From: Cymbidium sinense
Taxonomy: Eukaryota; Streptophyta; Magnoliopsida; Asparagales; Orchidaceae
DNA: 64,000 nucleotides
Assembly: GCA_021442155.1 (NCBI GenBank)
Contig: CM038214.1
Span: forward strand, 144,990,488-145,054,487
Direction of reading: 5' to 3'
The notes beneath the pieces were generated by a model. The model was not told the DNA's origin. It ran no database searches and worked only from the letters and a program-made list of their open reading frames with translations. Position 1 is the first letter of the stretch; the number at the start of each line of letters is the position of its first letter. This document shows, one piece after another, positions 33,011-45,914 of this stretch. A program made the translations under genes and the position numbers.

Positions 33011-35060
33011 TAATTATCATCAATGAAAATACCATTTGAATTCAATCTCTTCCATATTGAAAGTATTCTCTTTGTGAATCCACCACGATGTGTTTAGGGT
33101 AGGTGTAAGGAACCGAGTGGCATCCCATCCTTCATCAACACAATACAAACACAAACTACACATAAAAACATATAAAACAAACACATATCTTTGTGTCTAT
33201 TCGAAGTTGAGATAATGCCCAAGTGGCACTCACTCGCTTCTAGGTTAGCGATGTGCTACCCTACTAATGTGTCACCCTAGTGGTCTTTTTGCTTTGGAGG
33301 ATGTAAGTCTCCTATGTTTTCCTTCTTTATTTGTCCATTTCATACCGACAAGTGCTTGTTAGTTTGGTAGGCCTTACTGCATGGCCGGTAAGCTACCTCA
33401 TGTTGGCTTTGTTTAAGAAGATGTGAGTATGCTATGCTTTCTTCTTGGATTAGCCTTCGTGCACTGACTGGGTCAAGTATATTTGAGGTTTAGGATAAGT
33501 CCTCTAGTGGATTCTTCCCTCATGACTTCAAGTCTTGGTCCTTCCGGGGCTCCACGCTTATTAGTCAGGTCGATAAGACCATCCCATGATATAGACTATC
33601 TCGATGATGTGTTCTGCTTGGAAAGTTGTAAACTTACATGCTTTCTAGATTGATGGACACCCATGAACATTAGGTTGGTTGGTCTCACTATGATAGATAC
33701 ACACCATGTTGATCACACCTTAGGTTTTGGTTCTCGCATATACACCATATGTAAATTTCTAAAGATTGCCACCCCCCTGCTATTTTGATCACATCCTTTG
33801 CGCTCCCATTTACACTACCCGCTACTATCGGATTGACAGCTCTTTCATAGTAACCACATATGTGGTTGGAGAATCCATCCTATGGATGTGCATTCTCCCA
33901 TGGTCCAAAGAATGAGATAGGTCAAGGTCAACATAGCTCTTCTCTCTGGTCCCACACACCAACAGGTCCATGCAAACATATAAACAAAATATATATTCAC
34001 TTATGGATTAGGAGGACACCAGTAGACTTTTCTCAAGAAGACATTCTATGTTTAGGTAAGGTCAAGAAATCTCCTATAGAATCGCTCTACTCTTGAGTTG
34101 ATATAAGTCCCGCATTCACTCTATAATCTCTAAGTTAGATTTGATTTGTTGTGCTACCAATAGGTAACCTTGGTTTTTCCCTCCTTTAGAAGATGTAAGT
34201 CTGTTACGCCTTCTTTGTAGCACAGTCATTGCACACCGAAAGGAAACCCCTTAGGTTGGCTAGCTCTACCCCACAACTAATAGACTATCCATTTGGATTT
34301 GTAAATTTGAGATAGGACAAGCCCGATATAGCCCCTTCTCAATGGGTCCATCACACACTGACATGGTCCATAAATTAAATCTTTTAAATTTGATTGAGCT
34401 CACATCCCCAGCGGATATGCCCTCAATTCAAAATCAAACTAAACCAAATAACCATATCAAATCACATGAAATTAAGATAAAATTTTTCTGACTACTTTGA
34501 GTTGACATAAGTCCCCGAGATTCACTTAGTAGTCACCCTAGGTCGTTCACTTTTTATGTGCATCCAACAGTCACCCCAATTGTTCCTCACTTTGAAGATG
34601 TAAGTCTGCTATGCCTTCTTCCTAGCATATTGCACACAAAGGCAACCCTTAGGTTGGCTAGCTCTACCCACTGCAGAGACTATGCATTTGGATTTGTAAA
34701 CTTGAGGTGTCAAAGATGATATAGCTCCTTCTTAGTGGGTCCATTGCACACCAGGGTCCATACATTAACTCATTAAATTAAACCCAATCTTATTTCCAAA
34801 TTTCTCATATCCAAATAAACAAGTCAAAAAAATCAAATTCAAAACCAACCTCTAAAGCCAAATTAAACCAACTCCCCAATAGAGTCTAAATCAAAGAAAT
34901 CCAACCAAACTCTTATTCCAGTGGATACATCCCCAAATAACTATGAAATCAAACTCAAATCCCAATCCCCAAATAGCTCAAACTTCCCTAGTGGAAGGTT
35001 CATATACCGATCCCATGGACTCAAGCCATATCTATTAGATATGCCTCCACATCAATTAAA
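33011..35060 (+). mobile_element. Gypsy 3' untranslated/LTR region, copy of 1-1760
   Basis: Follows the integrase directly. From 33470 (CAAGTATATTTGAGGTTTAG) it runs parallel to the window start. It has roughly 400-bp tandem units near 34090 and 34490, an earlier related segment at 33220-33480, and recurrent AAGATGTAAGTCTGCTATGC-like words. Compared with 1-1760 it carries many small deletions. No LTR pair can be delimited inside the window. Confidence 0.65.
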
Positions 35061-36764
35061 ACAAATTAAATTCAATTACTTAATCCTGGATTATAGATTC
35101 TTTTCCCAATGGATCTTCTTTCCATAAGTCATAATCAAATCAAATTGAAATGTTATCCCAACAAATTTTTTTCTTCTATGACATAGATCTCCCTCACATG
35201 TCATGTCCAATGCATATGTGATCCCCTAGTGGATCTCCCTCCATGTCCATAACATGGAATTATCACCAAATCTTATTTCTTCTTTTATGAACACCTTTAA
35301 TACTTCAACCAAAAACCTAACAATGAATTCATTCAAATTACATCATCTCAACATTTTAATCAACATTTTATGATTTGTGATGGTGCAAGCTCAAACTAAC
35401 TATACAATATGCTAAACATATTATAGTGTGAATTAACACACTATATTATATTATAATATATGATGTTATATTATAATTTGTAATATAATATATTTTCTAA
35501 CATTACACCTCATTAGAATCACTTGAAAAAAACAAATAACAAAATTTTCTCAAAATATGAATAATGTTCATTTTGGATGTAAAATTGTTATTTTTTTATT
35601 AGAAATGGTACAAAATAGAATAATTTGGGGTTGATTTTTGGTGTGCCATGAATTTGGCCAAATTCTTCCATCTCAACCTTCAAATTAACATTTTTGTGAG
35701 TTTTGACCCAATGTATTATAACAAAAGTAAAATACTAAAATACAATAACATTTAGTAACACACCACCACATTCATATATATGTTAAGTTATATTGTTATG
35801 TACATTATATTTTAATATGCTTTCATATAATATATTATCTTACATTACACCTTAAATGAATCACTTTAAGCAAAAAAATTTATAAAATTTGGTTGAAAAT
35901 GAACATTTATTTTGGATGCAAAATTCCATTCTTTTGATTAAATGACACACCATAGCACACCCCAATGATGTTACCTAAAGCTTACATTAAATTTGGCCAA
36001 ATCCCCATCATGTCACCTCTATAAATCAATATTTTTATGAATTATAAAGATAACTCTACTACATCATACTATAAGAAACTAAAATATGCTAACAAATAAG
36101 TAATAATACATAATAGTATGCTATAATGCATGATGCTACACTATGTTATGGCATCCTATATTATATTACACTATAACATATTATATTATATTATATTGCA
36201 TATCACATCACAAGGGATTGCTTAAGATAAAAAATCATAAAATTAGTCTAAATAAAAAAATTATATAGTATATCGCCATATATATTTTAAATAATGATGC
36301 CAAGCTACCTATTATGAATTTGGCCAAATTCCACCATTTTAAAGTCTAAATCAACATTTTATAAACAATGCTAGTGTAGGCTTTGACTACATGATTGTAA
36401 AATACTAAAAGAATTTAAAATTTGAAAATATATTATGATATATGATGATATACTATGCAACAACATATAATATATATTTTGAACATAAAATCTTACTTTT
36501 TATACTACAAGTGGTATAGCACACCTTTGGTACTACAACCTAATTCCCACTTCAAATTTAACAAATTTCATCATCTGATTTATTAAATCAATATATTTAT
36601 GATTTATATTAATATAGACTATAGGCATATACCATAATATACTAAAACATTTCAAAACATCTTTAACACAAAAAACACATCACTACATGCTCAAATATAT
36701 GATGCTAAATTATACTATAATATTTGGTATTATAATATGATTTAGGGTTAGGTTTAGGTATTCA
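35061..36764. repeat. AT-rich satellite-like tract, copy of 1761-3477
   Basis: Degenerate units of about 325-340 bp marked by TTTGGCCAAAT near 35657, 35992 and 36320, plus TATAATATA palindromes. It ends at the first telomere-like motifs near 36740, at the same point as the first copy. Confidence 0.7.
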
Positions 36765-36915
36765 AATCTAATAGTCAAGGAAAGTCTCTAAGATATTTTT
36801 ACCATAAACTATGTTAGATTAGGTCACTCTTTAGATCTACTCCTAATGGTATCTTTGGCAAGGTTTAGGGTTTAGGTTTTAGGGTTAGTGGGTTTAGTGG
36901 GTTTAGGGTTTATGG
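36765..36915 (+). repeat. Spacer and telomere-like restart
   Basis: The AATAGTCAAGG..TAGATCTACTCCTAATGG spacer (matching 3478-3592), followed by TTTAGGG-like motifs. Confidence 0.75.
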
Positions 36916-37110
36916 GTTAGCCTGCAGAGGCTGTGGCTCAGGGCCTGGGGGGTCAGGCCTAGGGCTGTGCCTAAAGCCTGCAGCCTAGGATTTCATGGTG
37001 GCTCTGATTTGTGGGCCCAGGGCCCAGGCCTGCTGGGCCCAGGTGGCCCAGGGCTTCAGGGCCCATGGGCCTAGGGCTCAGGGGCCTAGGGTTAGTGGTA
37101 GGGTTTCAAG
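36916..37110. repeat. GC-rich GGCCCAGG-like patch
   Basis: GGGCCCAGG, GGCCTGGGG and GGGCTCAGGG words between telomere-like and T-rich DNA. No equivalent patch lies at the same position after the 3.5-kb junction. Confidence 0.7.
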
Positions 37111-37880
37111 TTAGTTATTTTTCTATTTTTTTAACTAATTTTTTAATTTTAAATTAAGTTAACTAAGTTGGTTTATTTAGTTTATTCTTAATTTACTTGA
37201 CTTTATTTTATTTCATATTTTTATTTAGTTTAGTTCATTTATTTTAAGTTTATTTATTTTAGTTTACTTTTTTAAGTTTAGGCTCATTTTTTAGTTGAGT
37301 TCTATTTTTATTTTTATCATTAGGTTTAGGTTTTATTTCTTATTTTTATCTTATTTCTTTAAGTTTAAGTTTTAGGTTTTTATTTTAGGTTTTGTTTTTT
37401 GGTTTTATTTTTTAAGTTTAAGTTTAGGTTTATTTTTAATTTATCTTATTTTATTTAGTTTAGGTTTAGATTTAGTTTAGTTATTTTAGGTTTAGGTTTA
37501 GGTTTTCTTTATTTTATTTTATTTTATTCTTTTAAGTTTAGGTTTATTTTATTTTATTTATTTTATTTTATTTTAGGTTTATTTTTTTAGTTTAAGGTTT
37601 AGGTTTTATTTTATTTATTTTTAAGTTTTATTTTTTAGGTTTATGTTTTTATTTAGTTTTTATTTTATTTTTTTATTTAAGGTTTATTTTTTAGTTTATT
37701 TTGGTTTTTTATTTTTTAGTTTAGTTTAGGTTTTTATTTATTTTATTTAGTTTAATTTTAATTTTTATTTTATTTTCTTTAATGTTTAGGTTTAGGTTTA
37801 GTTTAGGTTTTATTTTATTTTAGTTTATGTTTTTATTTTTTTATTTTAGGTTTTATTTAGTTTAGGTTTAGTTTTTAGCA
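37111..37880 (+). repeat. T-rich telomere-derived block
   Basis: Starts near TTTTAAATTAAGTTAACTAAG. TTTATTTTAGG-like words, no gene. Confidence 0.83.
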
Positions 37881-37985
37881 TTTTAGGGTTTAGGATTAAG
37901 GTTATTTAGGGTTTAGGTTTTCGTTTAGGCTTTAGTTTTAGGTTTATGATTTAGTTTAGGGTTTGATTTAGTTTAGTGGTTTAAG
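37881..37985 (+). repeat. Telomere-like lead-in of GRP copy 8
   Basis: TTTAGGG-like motifs to the T-run. Confidence 0.82.
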
Positions 37986-38104
37986 ATTTTTAATAAGAGA
38001 ACAAATTTAGATTCAACATTTATTCTTTTCAATTTCATCAACCAAGTAAACCCAAAATTTTCTAAGACAATGTTTAATTTACATAGATAAAAATGAGCAC
38101 TTAT
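37986..38104 (-). pseudogene. GRP cDNA fragment, copy 8: only the 3' UTR end remains
   Basis: Only the last about 120 bp of the GRP 3' UTR are present (ACAAATTTAGATTCAACATT to AAAATGAGCACTTATAGG on +). Then telomere-like DNA resumes, so the Gly-rich coding part is deleted. The break falls inside the module, a likely product of unequal recombination or of collapse in assembly. Confidence 0.8.
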
Positions 38105-38830
38105 AGGGGTAGGTTTAGGGATTTTTTTTAAATTAAGGTATTTAGATTTATTTTATTTATATTTTATTTTTAGTTTAGTATATTTATTTTAGGTTTATTT
38201 ATTTTAGTTTAGGTTTTATTTTAGTTTATTTTTTTAGGTTTTGGTTTATTTTTAGTTGAGTTTTATATTTATTTTATTTTTAGGTTTACATTTTATTTTT
38301 TATTTTAGTTTAGATTTTATTTTATTTTTTTTTAGGTTTTAGGTTTTTTATTTTACATTTATTTTAGGGTTTATTTTTAGTTTTAGGTTTATTTTAATTA
38401 TTATATTTTATTTAGTTTAGGTTTATTTATTTTAAGTGTTTAGGTTTGTTTTAGTTTAGTTTATTTTATAGGTTTAGGTTTATTTATTTATTTTAGTTTA
38501 AGTTTCTTTTTAGTTTAGGGTTTAGATTTTATTTTATTATTTATTTTAGGTTTTATTTGAGTTTTTTTTTTAGGTTTATTTAGTTTTATTTTATTTTAAT
38601 TTAGGTTTATTTTATTATTATTTTATGTTTTTATTTTAATTATGTTTTTTTTATAATTTAGGTTTATTTATTTTTTAATTTAGTTTAGGTTTATTTTATA
38701 TTTTATTTATTTATTTTTATTTTATTTTATTTTTTATTTAGGTTTAGGTTTCATTTTATTTTATTATTTTAGGTTTAAGTTTATTAATATTTTTTATTAG
38801 TTTAGTTTTGTTTAGATTTAGTTTTTTTTA
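38105..38830 (+). repeat. T-rich telomere-derived block
   Basis: About 20 bp of TTTAGGG-like DNA, then T-rich words starting TTTTTTTAAATTAAGGT. Confidence 0.82.
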
Positions 38831-39100
38831 GGGTTTAGAGCTCAGTAGTGTGGTAAGGTTCCTTATTTTTAGTTTAGTAGTTTTATGGTTTATGGTAAGT
38901 TTGGCTAGGATTTTATTCCAGAATCTGGTAGAGGGAGGTCTTTTGGAGTGGTTAGATCCAAGAACTAGGTAGTGGTTTGGGGTTAGGCATGTGGAGGATC
39001 TTTTAGGCCCAGGGTAAGTGGTTAGTTGTGGTCAGTTTAGGCTAGTGTGGTGTAATTTAGGGAGGAGTAGTTTAAAAAGTCAGTAGTTTGGGGTGGTTTA
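38831..39100. repeat. Mixed telomere-like/GC-enriched patch
   Basis: Irregular sequence with GGTTTAG, AGTAGTTT, GGCCCAGGG and GTGGT words. No frame or known element. Confidence 0.55.
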
Positions 39101-39918
39101 TGGTTTATTAAAATTAGCAAGGTTTAGGTTTATTTAGTTAATTTAGTTTATTTTATTTATTTAGTTTATTTTATTTTATTTTTATTTAGGTTTATTTTTT
39201 TATTTAGTTTAGTTTTTATTTTATTTATTTTTAGGTTTAGGTTTTATTATTATTTAGTTTAGTTTAATTATTTTATTTATTTAGGTTTAGGTATTTTTTT
39301 TAGATTTAGTTTTATTTTAGGTTTATTTTAGCTTTTATTTTTTTGTTTAGTTTAGTTTATTAAGTTTATTTTATTTTATTTAGTTTTATTTTAGGTTTAT
39401 TTTGGTTAGTTTATTTTAAGTTTGGTTTAGGTATTTAATTTAGTTTAGTTTATTTTAAGTTTAGGTTTAGTTTATTTTATTTTACGCTTAGGTTTTTTTT
39501 TTAACTTGGGTTTAGGTTTTATTTTATTTATTTTTAGGTTTTATTTTTAAGTTTAGGTTTTATTAAGTTTTTATTTTAGATTTATTTTATTTTATTTTAC
39601 ATCTAGTTTTATTTTATTTAGGTTTTTATTCTTAGTTTTATTTTATTTTTTTGGTTTAGTTTAAGTATTTATTTATTTTATTTTAATTAATTTTTATTTT
39701 TTATCTTATTTTTCTTTTATGTTTAGGGTTAAGTTTTCATTTATGTTTTTATTTTATTTATTTATTTTTTAGGTTTAGGTTTATTTATTTATTTTATTAT
39801 TAGGTTCTATTTAGTTTAGGATTAGGTTTTTAGGGTTTAAGGTTTAGTTTAGGTTTGGTGGGTTTAGGTTTAGGTTTGGGTTTTAGGTCTAGGTCTGTGT
39901 TTTAGTTTAGGGTTTAGG
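39101..39918 (+). repeat. T-rich block then telomere-like lead-in
   Basis: T-rich words to about 39820, then TTTAGGG-like motifs with GGTCTAGGTCTGTGTTTTAG, the degraded shared segment before GRP copies. Confidence 0.82.
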
Positions 39919-40339
39919 GTTTTTTTTTAAACAGAGAATAAATTCAGATTCAACATTTCTTCTTTTCAATTTCATCAACCAAGTAACACACCAAGTTTTT
40001 TAAGACACAAGCGATGACACAAATAAAAAATGAGCTCACATAGAGCATATTAAAAACACTAAATAGCTAGAACCATCTCTACTATAAAGACATAGTTCAA
40101 TAAGTAATAGACCAGATCAGTCATTCTTCAATTTCTCCAGTTCCCATCAGAACCATTCTTTCTAGTGATCCACCATCGTTTGTAACCTCGCCGCTCCTCC
40201 CCTCCATAACCCATCACTCCAAATCCACCAGACCTCTAGATCACCACCCACCACGATAACCAATGCCTCTCGCTTCCACCACACCGATCTGACAGCCTGT
40301 TGATGGTGATGTTCCTATCGCCAAGGTTCACCATTCTTA
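39919..40339 (-). pseudogene. GRP cDNA fragment, copy 9
   Basis: A complete 3' UTR (TTTCATCAACCAAGTAACAC on +) and the terminal GNWRN codons with the normal Trp (near 40125-40145). The Gly-rich tail is shortened by many small deletions. The RRM end is readable as NGEPWR, with GATGTTCCTATCGCCAAGG on +. Frame lost. Confidence 0.75.
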
Positions 40340-40425
40340 GGGTTTAAGTTTTTATGTTTTATGGTTTAGTTTATTTTTAATTTAAGTTTAGGTTTAGAGT
40401 TTGGTGTAGTTAGGTTTAGGGTTGG
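40340..40425 (+). repeat. Module flank
   Basis: TTTATTTTTAATTTAAGTTTAGG, a shortened version of the shared flank. Confidence 0.7.
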
Positions 40426-40795
40426 TGATTTATCCTGAGGGTTTGGGTGGTTTAGGGTGAGTAGTGGCAAGGATTTAGAGAGGAGTCAGATTAGTGGTTA
40501 GGGTTTAGGGAGGGTCAGGTTCATGGTCAGACAGGTTGTGTCAGTAGGAGCCTAGGTTTTAAAGTTTAGTCAGTGGCCTTAGAGCTCATGGTTTATAGAT
40601 TTTTAGGGTCAGCCTAGGTCAGGGCCAGAGCCTGTGGCCTTAGCCTTTAAGACTCAGGTCTGATCTGGGTTAGTGGGCCTAGGGCCTCAGGGTAGGGTTT
40701 AGGCCAGTAGCCAGGCTCAGTGGGCTCAGGGCCTGGGGATCAGGGCCTGGATCAGTTTAGCCTATTTAGGATTTAGTGGCCTTTAGGGAGTGGTT
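40426..40795. repeat. GC-enriched patch in the array
   Basis: GGGCCTAGGGCCTCAGGG, GGGCCAGAGCCTG and TTTAGTGGCC words. Same character as 16.93-17.27 kb and at the same place relative to a GRP module (just after its flank). Confidence 0.66.
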
Positions 40796-41600
40796 TCTTT
40801 TAACAAGTAAACAGGTTTTATCATTTATTTTTTATTTATTTATTTATTTTAGTTTCATTTTATTTTAGTTTATTTTATTTTATTTTATTTAGTTTATTTA
40901 TTTTAGTTTATTTATTTTAGTTTAGGTTTTTATTTTAGTTTATTTTTTAGGTTTATCTTTATTTTAGTTTAGATTTATTTTATTTTATTTTTATGTTTAG
41001 GTTTTATTTTATTTTTTTAGATTTAAGTTTAGGTTTTTATTTTATTTTTTTAGGTTTAGGTTTTTGGATTTTCTTTTAGGTTTATTTTTAGGTTTTATTT
41101 TTAAGTTTAGGTTTAGGTTTATTTTCATTTTATTTTATTTTACTTTGTTTAGGGTTTAAGTTTAGTTTATTTTAGGTTTAGTTTTATGTTTTGTTATTTT
41201 AGCTTAGTTTATTTTAGTTTAGGTTTAGGTTTATTTTTATTTTGTTTATTTTAGGTTTCGATTTTTTTAGTTTAAGTTTAGGTTTTATTTTCTATTTGTT
41301 TTTGAGGTTTATATTTTAAGTTTAGGTTTTTATTTAGATTTTATGTTGTTTAATTTATAGTTGATTTTGATTTTAATTTACATTTAGTTTTTTTATTATA
41401 TTTAGGTTTTTTTAGGTTTATTTTATTTTATTTGTTTAGTTTAGGTTTTTATTTATTTTATTTTACTTTAGTTTTTATTTTATTTTCCTTTATGTTTAGG
41501 TTTGGGTCTTTTTAGATTTTATTTTATTTTATTTTTATTTTATTTAGTTTAGTTTAGTTATTTATTTTATTTTAGGTTTTATTTAGTTTAGTTTTAATTT
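40796..41600 (+). repeat. T-rich telomere-derived block
   Basis: Starts TTTTAACAAGTAAACAGG. From 41349 to the right it is paralleled by 60553 onward. Confidence 0.83.
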
Positions 41601-43821
41601 TTTGACTTGGTTTGGGATTTGTTTGTAGGTTTATGGTGGTATGGTAGGGTTTGTGGTTGGGTTGGGTTTTTAGGTTTAGGGTTTAGGGTAGGTTTAGGGT
41701 CCGCTTTAGGGTTAGGCATTTTTATTTTTTTTTATTTTTTTAATTTTATTTATTTTAAATTAAGTAAACTTAGGGTTTATTTATTTATTTATTTATTTTT
41801 TTATTTATTTTATTTCTTATTTTTAATGTTATTTAGTTTAGTTTATTTTAGTTTATTTTAGTTTAGTTTATTTAGGTTTAGGTAGTTTAGGTTTAGGTTT
41901 ATAGTTTAGTTTTATTTTTATTTTAGTTTTAGTTTAGTTATTTATTTTAGATTTGTGGGTTATGTTTAGGGGGTAGGATTTAGGGTTTAGGGTTAGTAGG
42001 GATTAGAGTTTGGGGTTTAGGGTTTAGGGTTTAGGGGGGTTTTTTTCTAAATCAAGTAAACCCATAGGTTTAGGTTTATTTAATTTAATTATTTAATTTC
42101 AATTTTAATTTATTTTATTTTTTATTTAGCTTTTATTATTTATTTTATTTGGTTTAGTTTATTTAGTTTTTAGTTTAGGATTTTTTTTTAATTTATTTTT
42201 TAGGTTTAGGATTATGTTTATGTTTATTTTAGTTTAGTTTTATTTTATTTATTTTTTATGTTGGTTTTATTTTATTTGTTTGGTTTAGGTTTTATGTGTT
42301 TCTTTAGGTTTATTTTAGTTTTAATTTATTTTATTTTCTTTGTTTCTAGGTTTAGTTTATTTTAGTTTAGTTAGGTTTTATTTATTTTAGTTTATTTTAT
42401 TTTAGTTTAGTTTAGTTTATTTAATTTACTTATTTTGGGTTTAGGTTTTTATTTACATTTTATGTTTTATTTTTTTATTTATTTAGGTTTATTTTTTATT
42501 TAAAGTTTTTATTTATTATTTATTTTATTTTATTTATTTATTTTATTTTTTATTTTAGATTCTATTTTATTTATTTATTATTTTAGGTTTATTTTATTTT
42601 TAATTTAGTTTAAGTTTTATTTTATTTTAGTTTAGCTTTTATTTTTATTTTATTTTATTTTACATTTAGGTTTAGGTTTAGGTTTAGGTTTAGGTTTTAC
42701 AGGATTTATTTTATTTTATTTTTTATTTCATTTAGTTTTGGTATTTATTTATTTAAATTTTAAGTTTATTTATTTTTTTTTTAGGTTTTGGGTAGATTTA
42801 GGGTTTTATGGTTTAGGGTCATAAATAGGGTTTAAGGTTCAGGGCTTATGGTTTAGAGTTTATGGTTTGGGTTAGGGTTTAGGGTTTAGGTGTGGTAGTT
42901 TTAAGGTTTAGTGGTTTAGTGTAGGGTTTAGGGTTAGGTTTTTTTAATTTTATTTATTTAGTTTATTTAGGATTATTATTATTTTATTTTATTTATTTAT
43001 TTTATTTTTATTTTATTTATTTATTTATTTTAGTTTAGATTTTTTATTTTATTTATTTTAGGTTTAGGTTTATTTTTAAACTTAGTTTATTTTATTTTAT
43101 TTTTTAGGTTTAGGTTTTTATTTTAGGTTTAGTTTTAGGTTTTTTATTTTTAGGTTTAGGTTTTATGTTTTAATTTAGGTTTATTTTAGGTATTTTAGTT
43201 TTACTTTTAGTTTATTTTATTTTATTTAGCTTTAGGTTTAAGTTTTATTTTAGGTTTATTTATTTTAGTTTAGCTTATTTTAGTTTAGGTTTAGGTTTAT
43301 TTTATTTTATTTTAAGTTTAAGTTTTTTTTAGTTTAGGGTTTATTTTTTTATTTTATTTATTTTAGGTTTTATTTTTTGGGTTTATTTTTTAGGATTAAA
43401 TTTTTATTTAGTTTTTTTTTATTCAAGGTTTATTTTATTTTTATTTTAGATTTAGTTTTAATTTTATTTAGGTTTTTACTTTTTTTAGTTTAGTTTAGGT
43501 TTTTATTTATGTTATTTTAAGTTTAATTTTATTTTATTATTTTATTTTATTTTTAGGTTTAGGTTTAGAATTAAGTTTTAATTTAGGTTTTTATTTTATT
43601 TTGGTTTAGTTGTTTTTATATTTTATTTAGTTTAGGTTTAGGTTTTTTATCTTATAGGTTTGGGGTTTAGCTTGGGCTTAGGGTTAGTTGAGGTTTGGGA
43701 TTAGGGTTTGGGGTTTAGCATTTAGGTTGTGGGTTTGGGTTTAGTTTTAGGATTTAGGTTTTGGTTTAGGTTTAGGTTTTTTTTGATAGTAGGTGTTATA
43801 GTTTAGTGTTTAGGGTTTTTG
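41601..43821 (+). repeat. Alternating telomere-like and T-rich blocks
   Basis: Telomere-like at about 41601-41720, 41941-42040, 42786-42940 and 43651-43821; T-rich between. The AAATTAAGTAAAC or AAATCAAGTAAAC start motif is at about 41756 and 42051. An 84-codon frame at 41607-41861 is low-complexity (FFYFFNFIYF) and not a gene. Confidence 0.82.
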
Positions 43822-44291
43822 GTTTTTTTTTCACAGAGAAAATTCAAAATCAACATTTGTTCTTTTTGATTTCATCAACCAAGTAACAAACCAACTATTC
43901 TAAGACACAATCATTGACATAGATAAAAAATGAGCATGCATAGAGCAAATCACAAACCCTAGATAACTAGAACTGCCTCTAATGTAAAGATATTCATAAG
44001 CGCAGATCGATGGTCATTCTCGCTTAGTTCCCATCAACCACCCTATCAGTAGCGGATCCACCATCACATCACCGATCTCTCCCTTCGCCACTACCAAAGT
44101 ATTAAACTCTGTCCCTCCTCCTGCCTCAATAACCACCACTGCTCCAACCACCACCTCCATTTCCACTAGCAACTCTAGATCCCTGACCACCATTGCGATA
44201 ACCACCACCTTCGCCTTTGCCTCCATCGCCAGATCTAGGTTAAGCCTCGTTGATGGTCATGTTCCTACCGATAAGGTTTTGCCCATTCTCA
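43822..44291 (-). pseudogene. GRP cDNA fragment, copy 10 (paired with copy 17)
   Basis: Full-length module on the minus strand. It shows RRM-end remnants, a Gly-rich tail with frame damage, a 3' UTR containing the variant antisense CAAGTAACAAACCAACTATT, and the T-run. The tail holds CAAAGTATTAAACTCTGTCC on +, a variant shared only with copy 17 at 63.3 kb, so the two are recent duplicates. No RRM or start codon. Confidence 0.8.
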
Positions 44292-45914
44292 GCATTTAGT
44301 TTTAAGTTTTAGTTTATTCGATTTAGGGTTTAGATTTATTTTTTAATTTAGTTACATTAGGTTTAGGTTGGGTTTGGGGTCTGTGGTTGTTTAGGTTTAG
44401 GGTTTTAGGTTTGTTTTAGTTTGGGGTAGGGTTTGTAGGTTTATGGTTTAGGGCTAGTTTTGGGTTTAGGGTTTCTATTACAAAAAAATAAAAAAAAAAA
44501 GTAAACCCATAAGTTTAGGTTTATTTAGTTTAATTTATTTATATTTATTTTAGTTTATTTTATTATTTATTTTATTTAGGCTTTTATTTTTATTTAGTTT
44601 AGTTTATTCATTTTAGGTTTATTTATTTAAGTTTAGCTTTTATTTTAGTATTTTTTTAGGTTTAGTTTAGGTCTTTTTTATTTTAGTTGAGTTTATTTGT
44701 ATTTTAAATTTTTAGGTTTTAGGTCTTTAGGTCTTGTTAGTTTTACAAGTGGGGTGGCCTGGTGGCTCAGTTTAGGGTTTGGGTAGGGTTTTAGGGTTTA
44801 GGGTTTAGGTTTTATGGCTCAGGGTTGGGTTAGTCAGGGCCTAGGGTAGGGCCTAGGTTTAAGGTTTAGGGTTTAGGATTTAGGGGTTTAGGGTTGTGGT
44901 ATGTTTACTGCATTTTAATTAAGTAACCGTAGGTTTAGTTTATTTAAATTATATTTAATTTATTTTAGTTTATATTTTTTGGTTTATTTTTTATTTTATT
45001 TAGTTTAATTTATTTATTTTAGGTTTATTTATTTTAGTTTAGGTTTTTTATTTTAGTTTTTTTGTTTTAGGTTTAGGTATGCTTATTTTTAGTTAAGTTT
45101 TATTTTTTTATTTTAGGTTTAGGTTTTATATTTTTAGGTTAAGGTTTATATTTATATTTTAATCTTTACATTTAGATTTTATTTTTTTTAGTTTAGGTTT
45201 TAGGTTTTATTTTATTTTATTTTTTATTTTTTAGTTTATGTTTTCTTTAGTTTATTTTATTTTATTTAGTTTAGGTTTAGGTTTTGCTTTAATTTATTTT
45301 AGGTTTAGGTTTAAGTTGTATTAATTTTAGTTTAGTTTATTTTTAGTTTGGTTTAGGATTATTTTGTTTTATTTATTTTATTTTATTTTTATTTTATGTT
45401 TTTTTTTTAGTTTGGGGTTTAGGTTTTATTTTTATTTATTTTAGGTTTTATTTTAAGTTTATTTTAGGTTTAGGTTTTTATTTAGTTTTTTTTATATTTT
45501 ATTTTATTTTAGGTTTGTTTTCTTTTTTTTTACATTTAGTATTTATTTTTTTTTAGGTTTTTTATTCTTAGGTTTATTTTATTTTTTAGTTTAGTTTAGG
45601 TTTTTATTTATTTTATTTTATTTATTTTTATTTTATTTTATTTTTTAGGTTTAGGTTTAGGTTTTAGTTAAAATTTTTATTTTATATTATTTATTTTATT
45701 TTTTTAGGTTTAAGTTTATTTATTTATTTAATTATTAGGTTTTATTTAGTTTAGGTTTAACTTTTTAGGTTTTTAGGGCTTACGATTTAGGGTTTTGAGT
45801 TTTAGGTTTAATGTTTAGGGTTTAGGGTTTAGGGTTTGTGGTTTAGGTTTAGGGTGTAGGTTTAGGGTTTAGGTTTTGTGGTCTAGGGTTCAGTTTTAAT
45901 TTAGGGTTTAGGGT
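44292..45914 (+). repeat. Array between GRP copies 10 and 11
   Basis: Telomere-like with module flank to about 44480, T-rich to 44735, a mixed GC-enriched patch (GGCCTAGGGTAGGGCCTAGG) to 44910, T-rich to 45770, then a telomere-like lead-in with GTGGTCTAGGGTTCAG. No gene. Confidence 0.8.

Larger units (their letters stand above)
41349..44530 (+). repeat. Segmental duplicate of 60553-64000
   Basis: Landmarks occur in the same order in both intervals. They include TTGATTTTGATTTTAATTTA, TTTTCCTTTATGTTTAGG, GGGGGGTTTTTTTCTAAATC followed by AAGTAAAC, a GRP module with CAAAGTATTAAACTCTGTCC, and TATTACAAAAAATA-like DNA. The offset grows from about 19.20 to about 19.46 kb because this copy has many small deletions. 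Confidence 0.88.

Noticed and set aside
41607..41861. An 84-codon frame in array DNA
   Set aside because: Phe/Tyr/Leu-only composition from T-rich repeats; not a protein gene.
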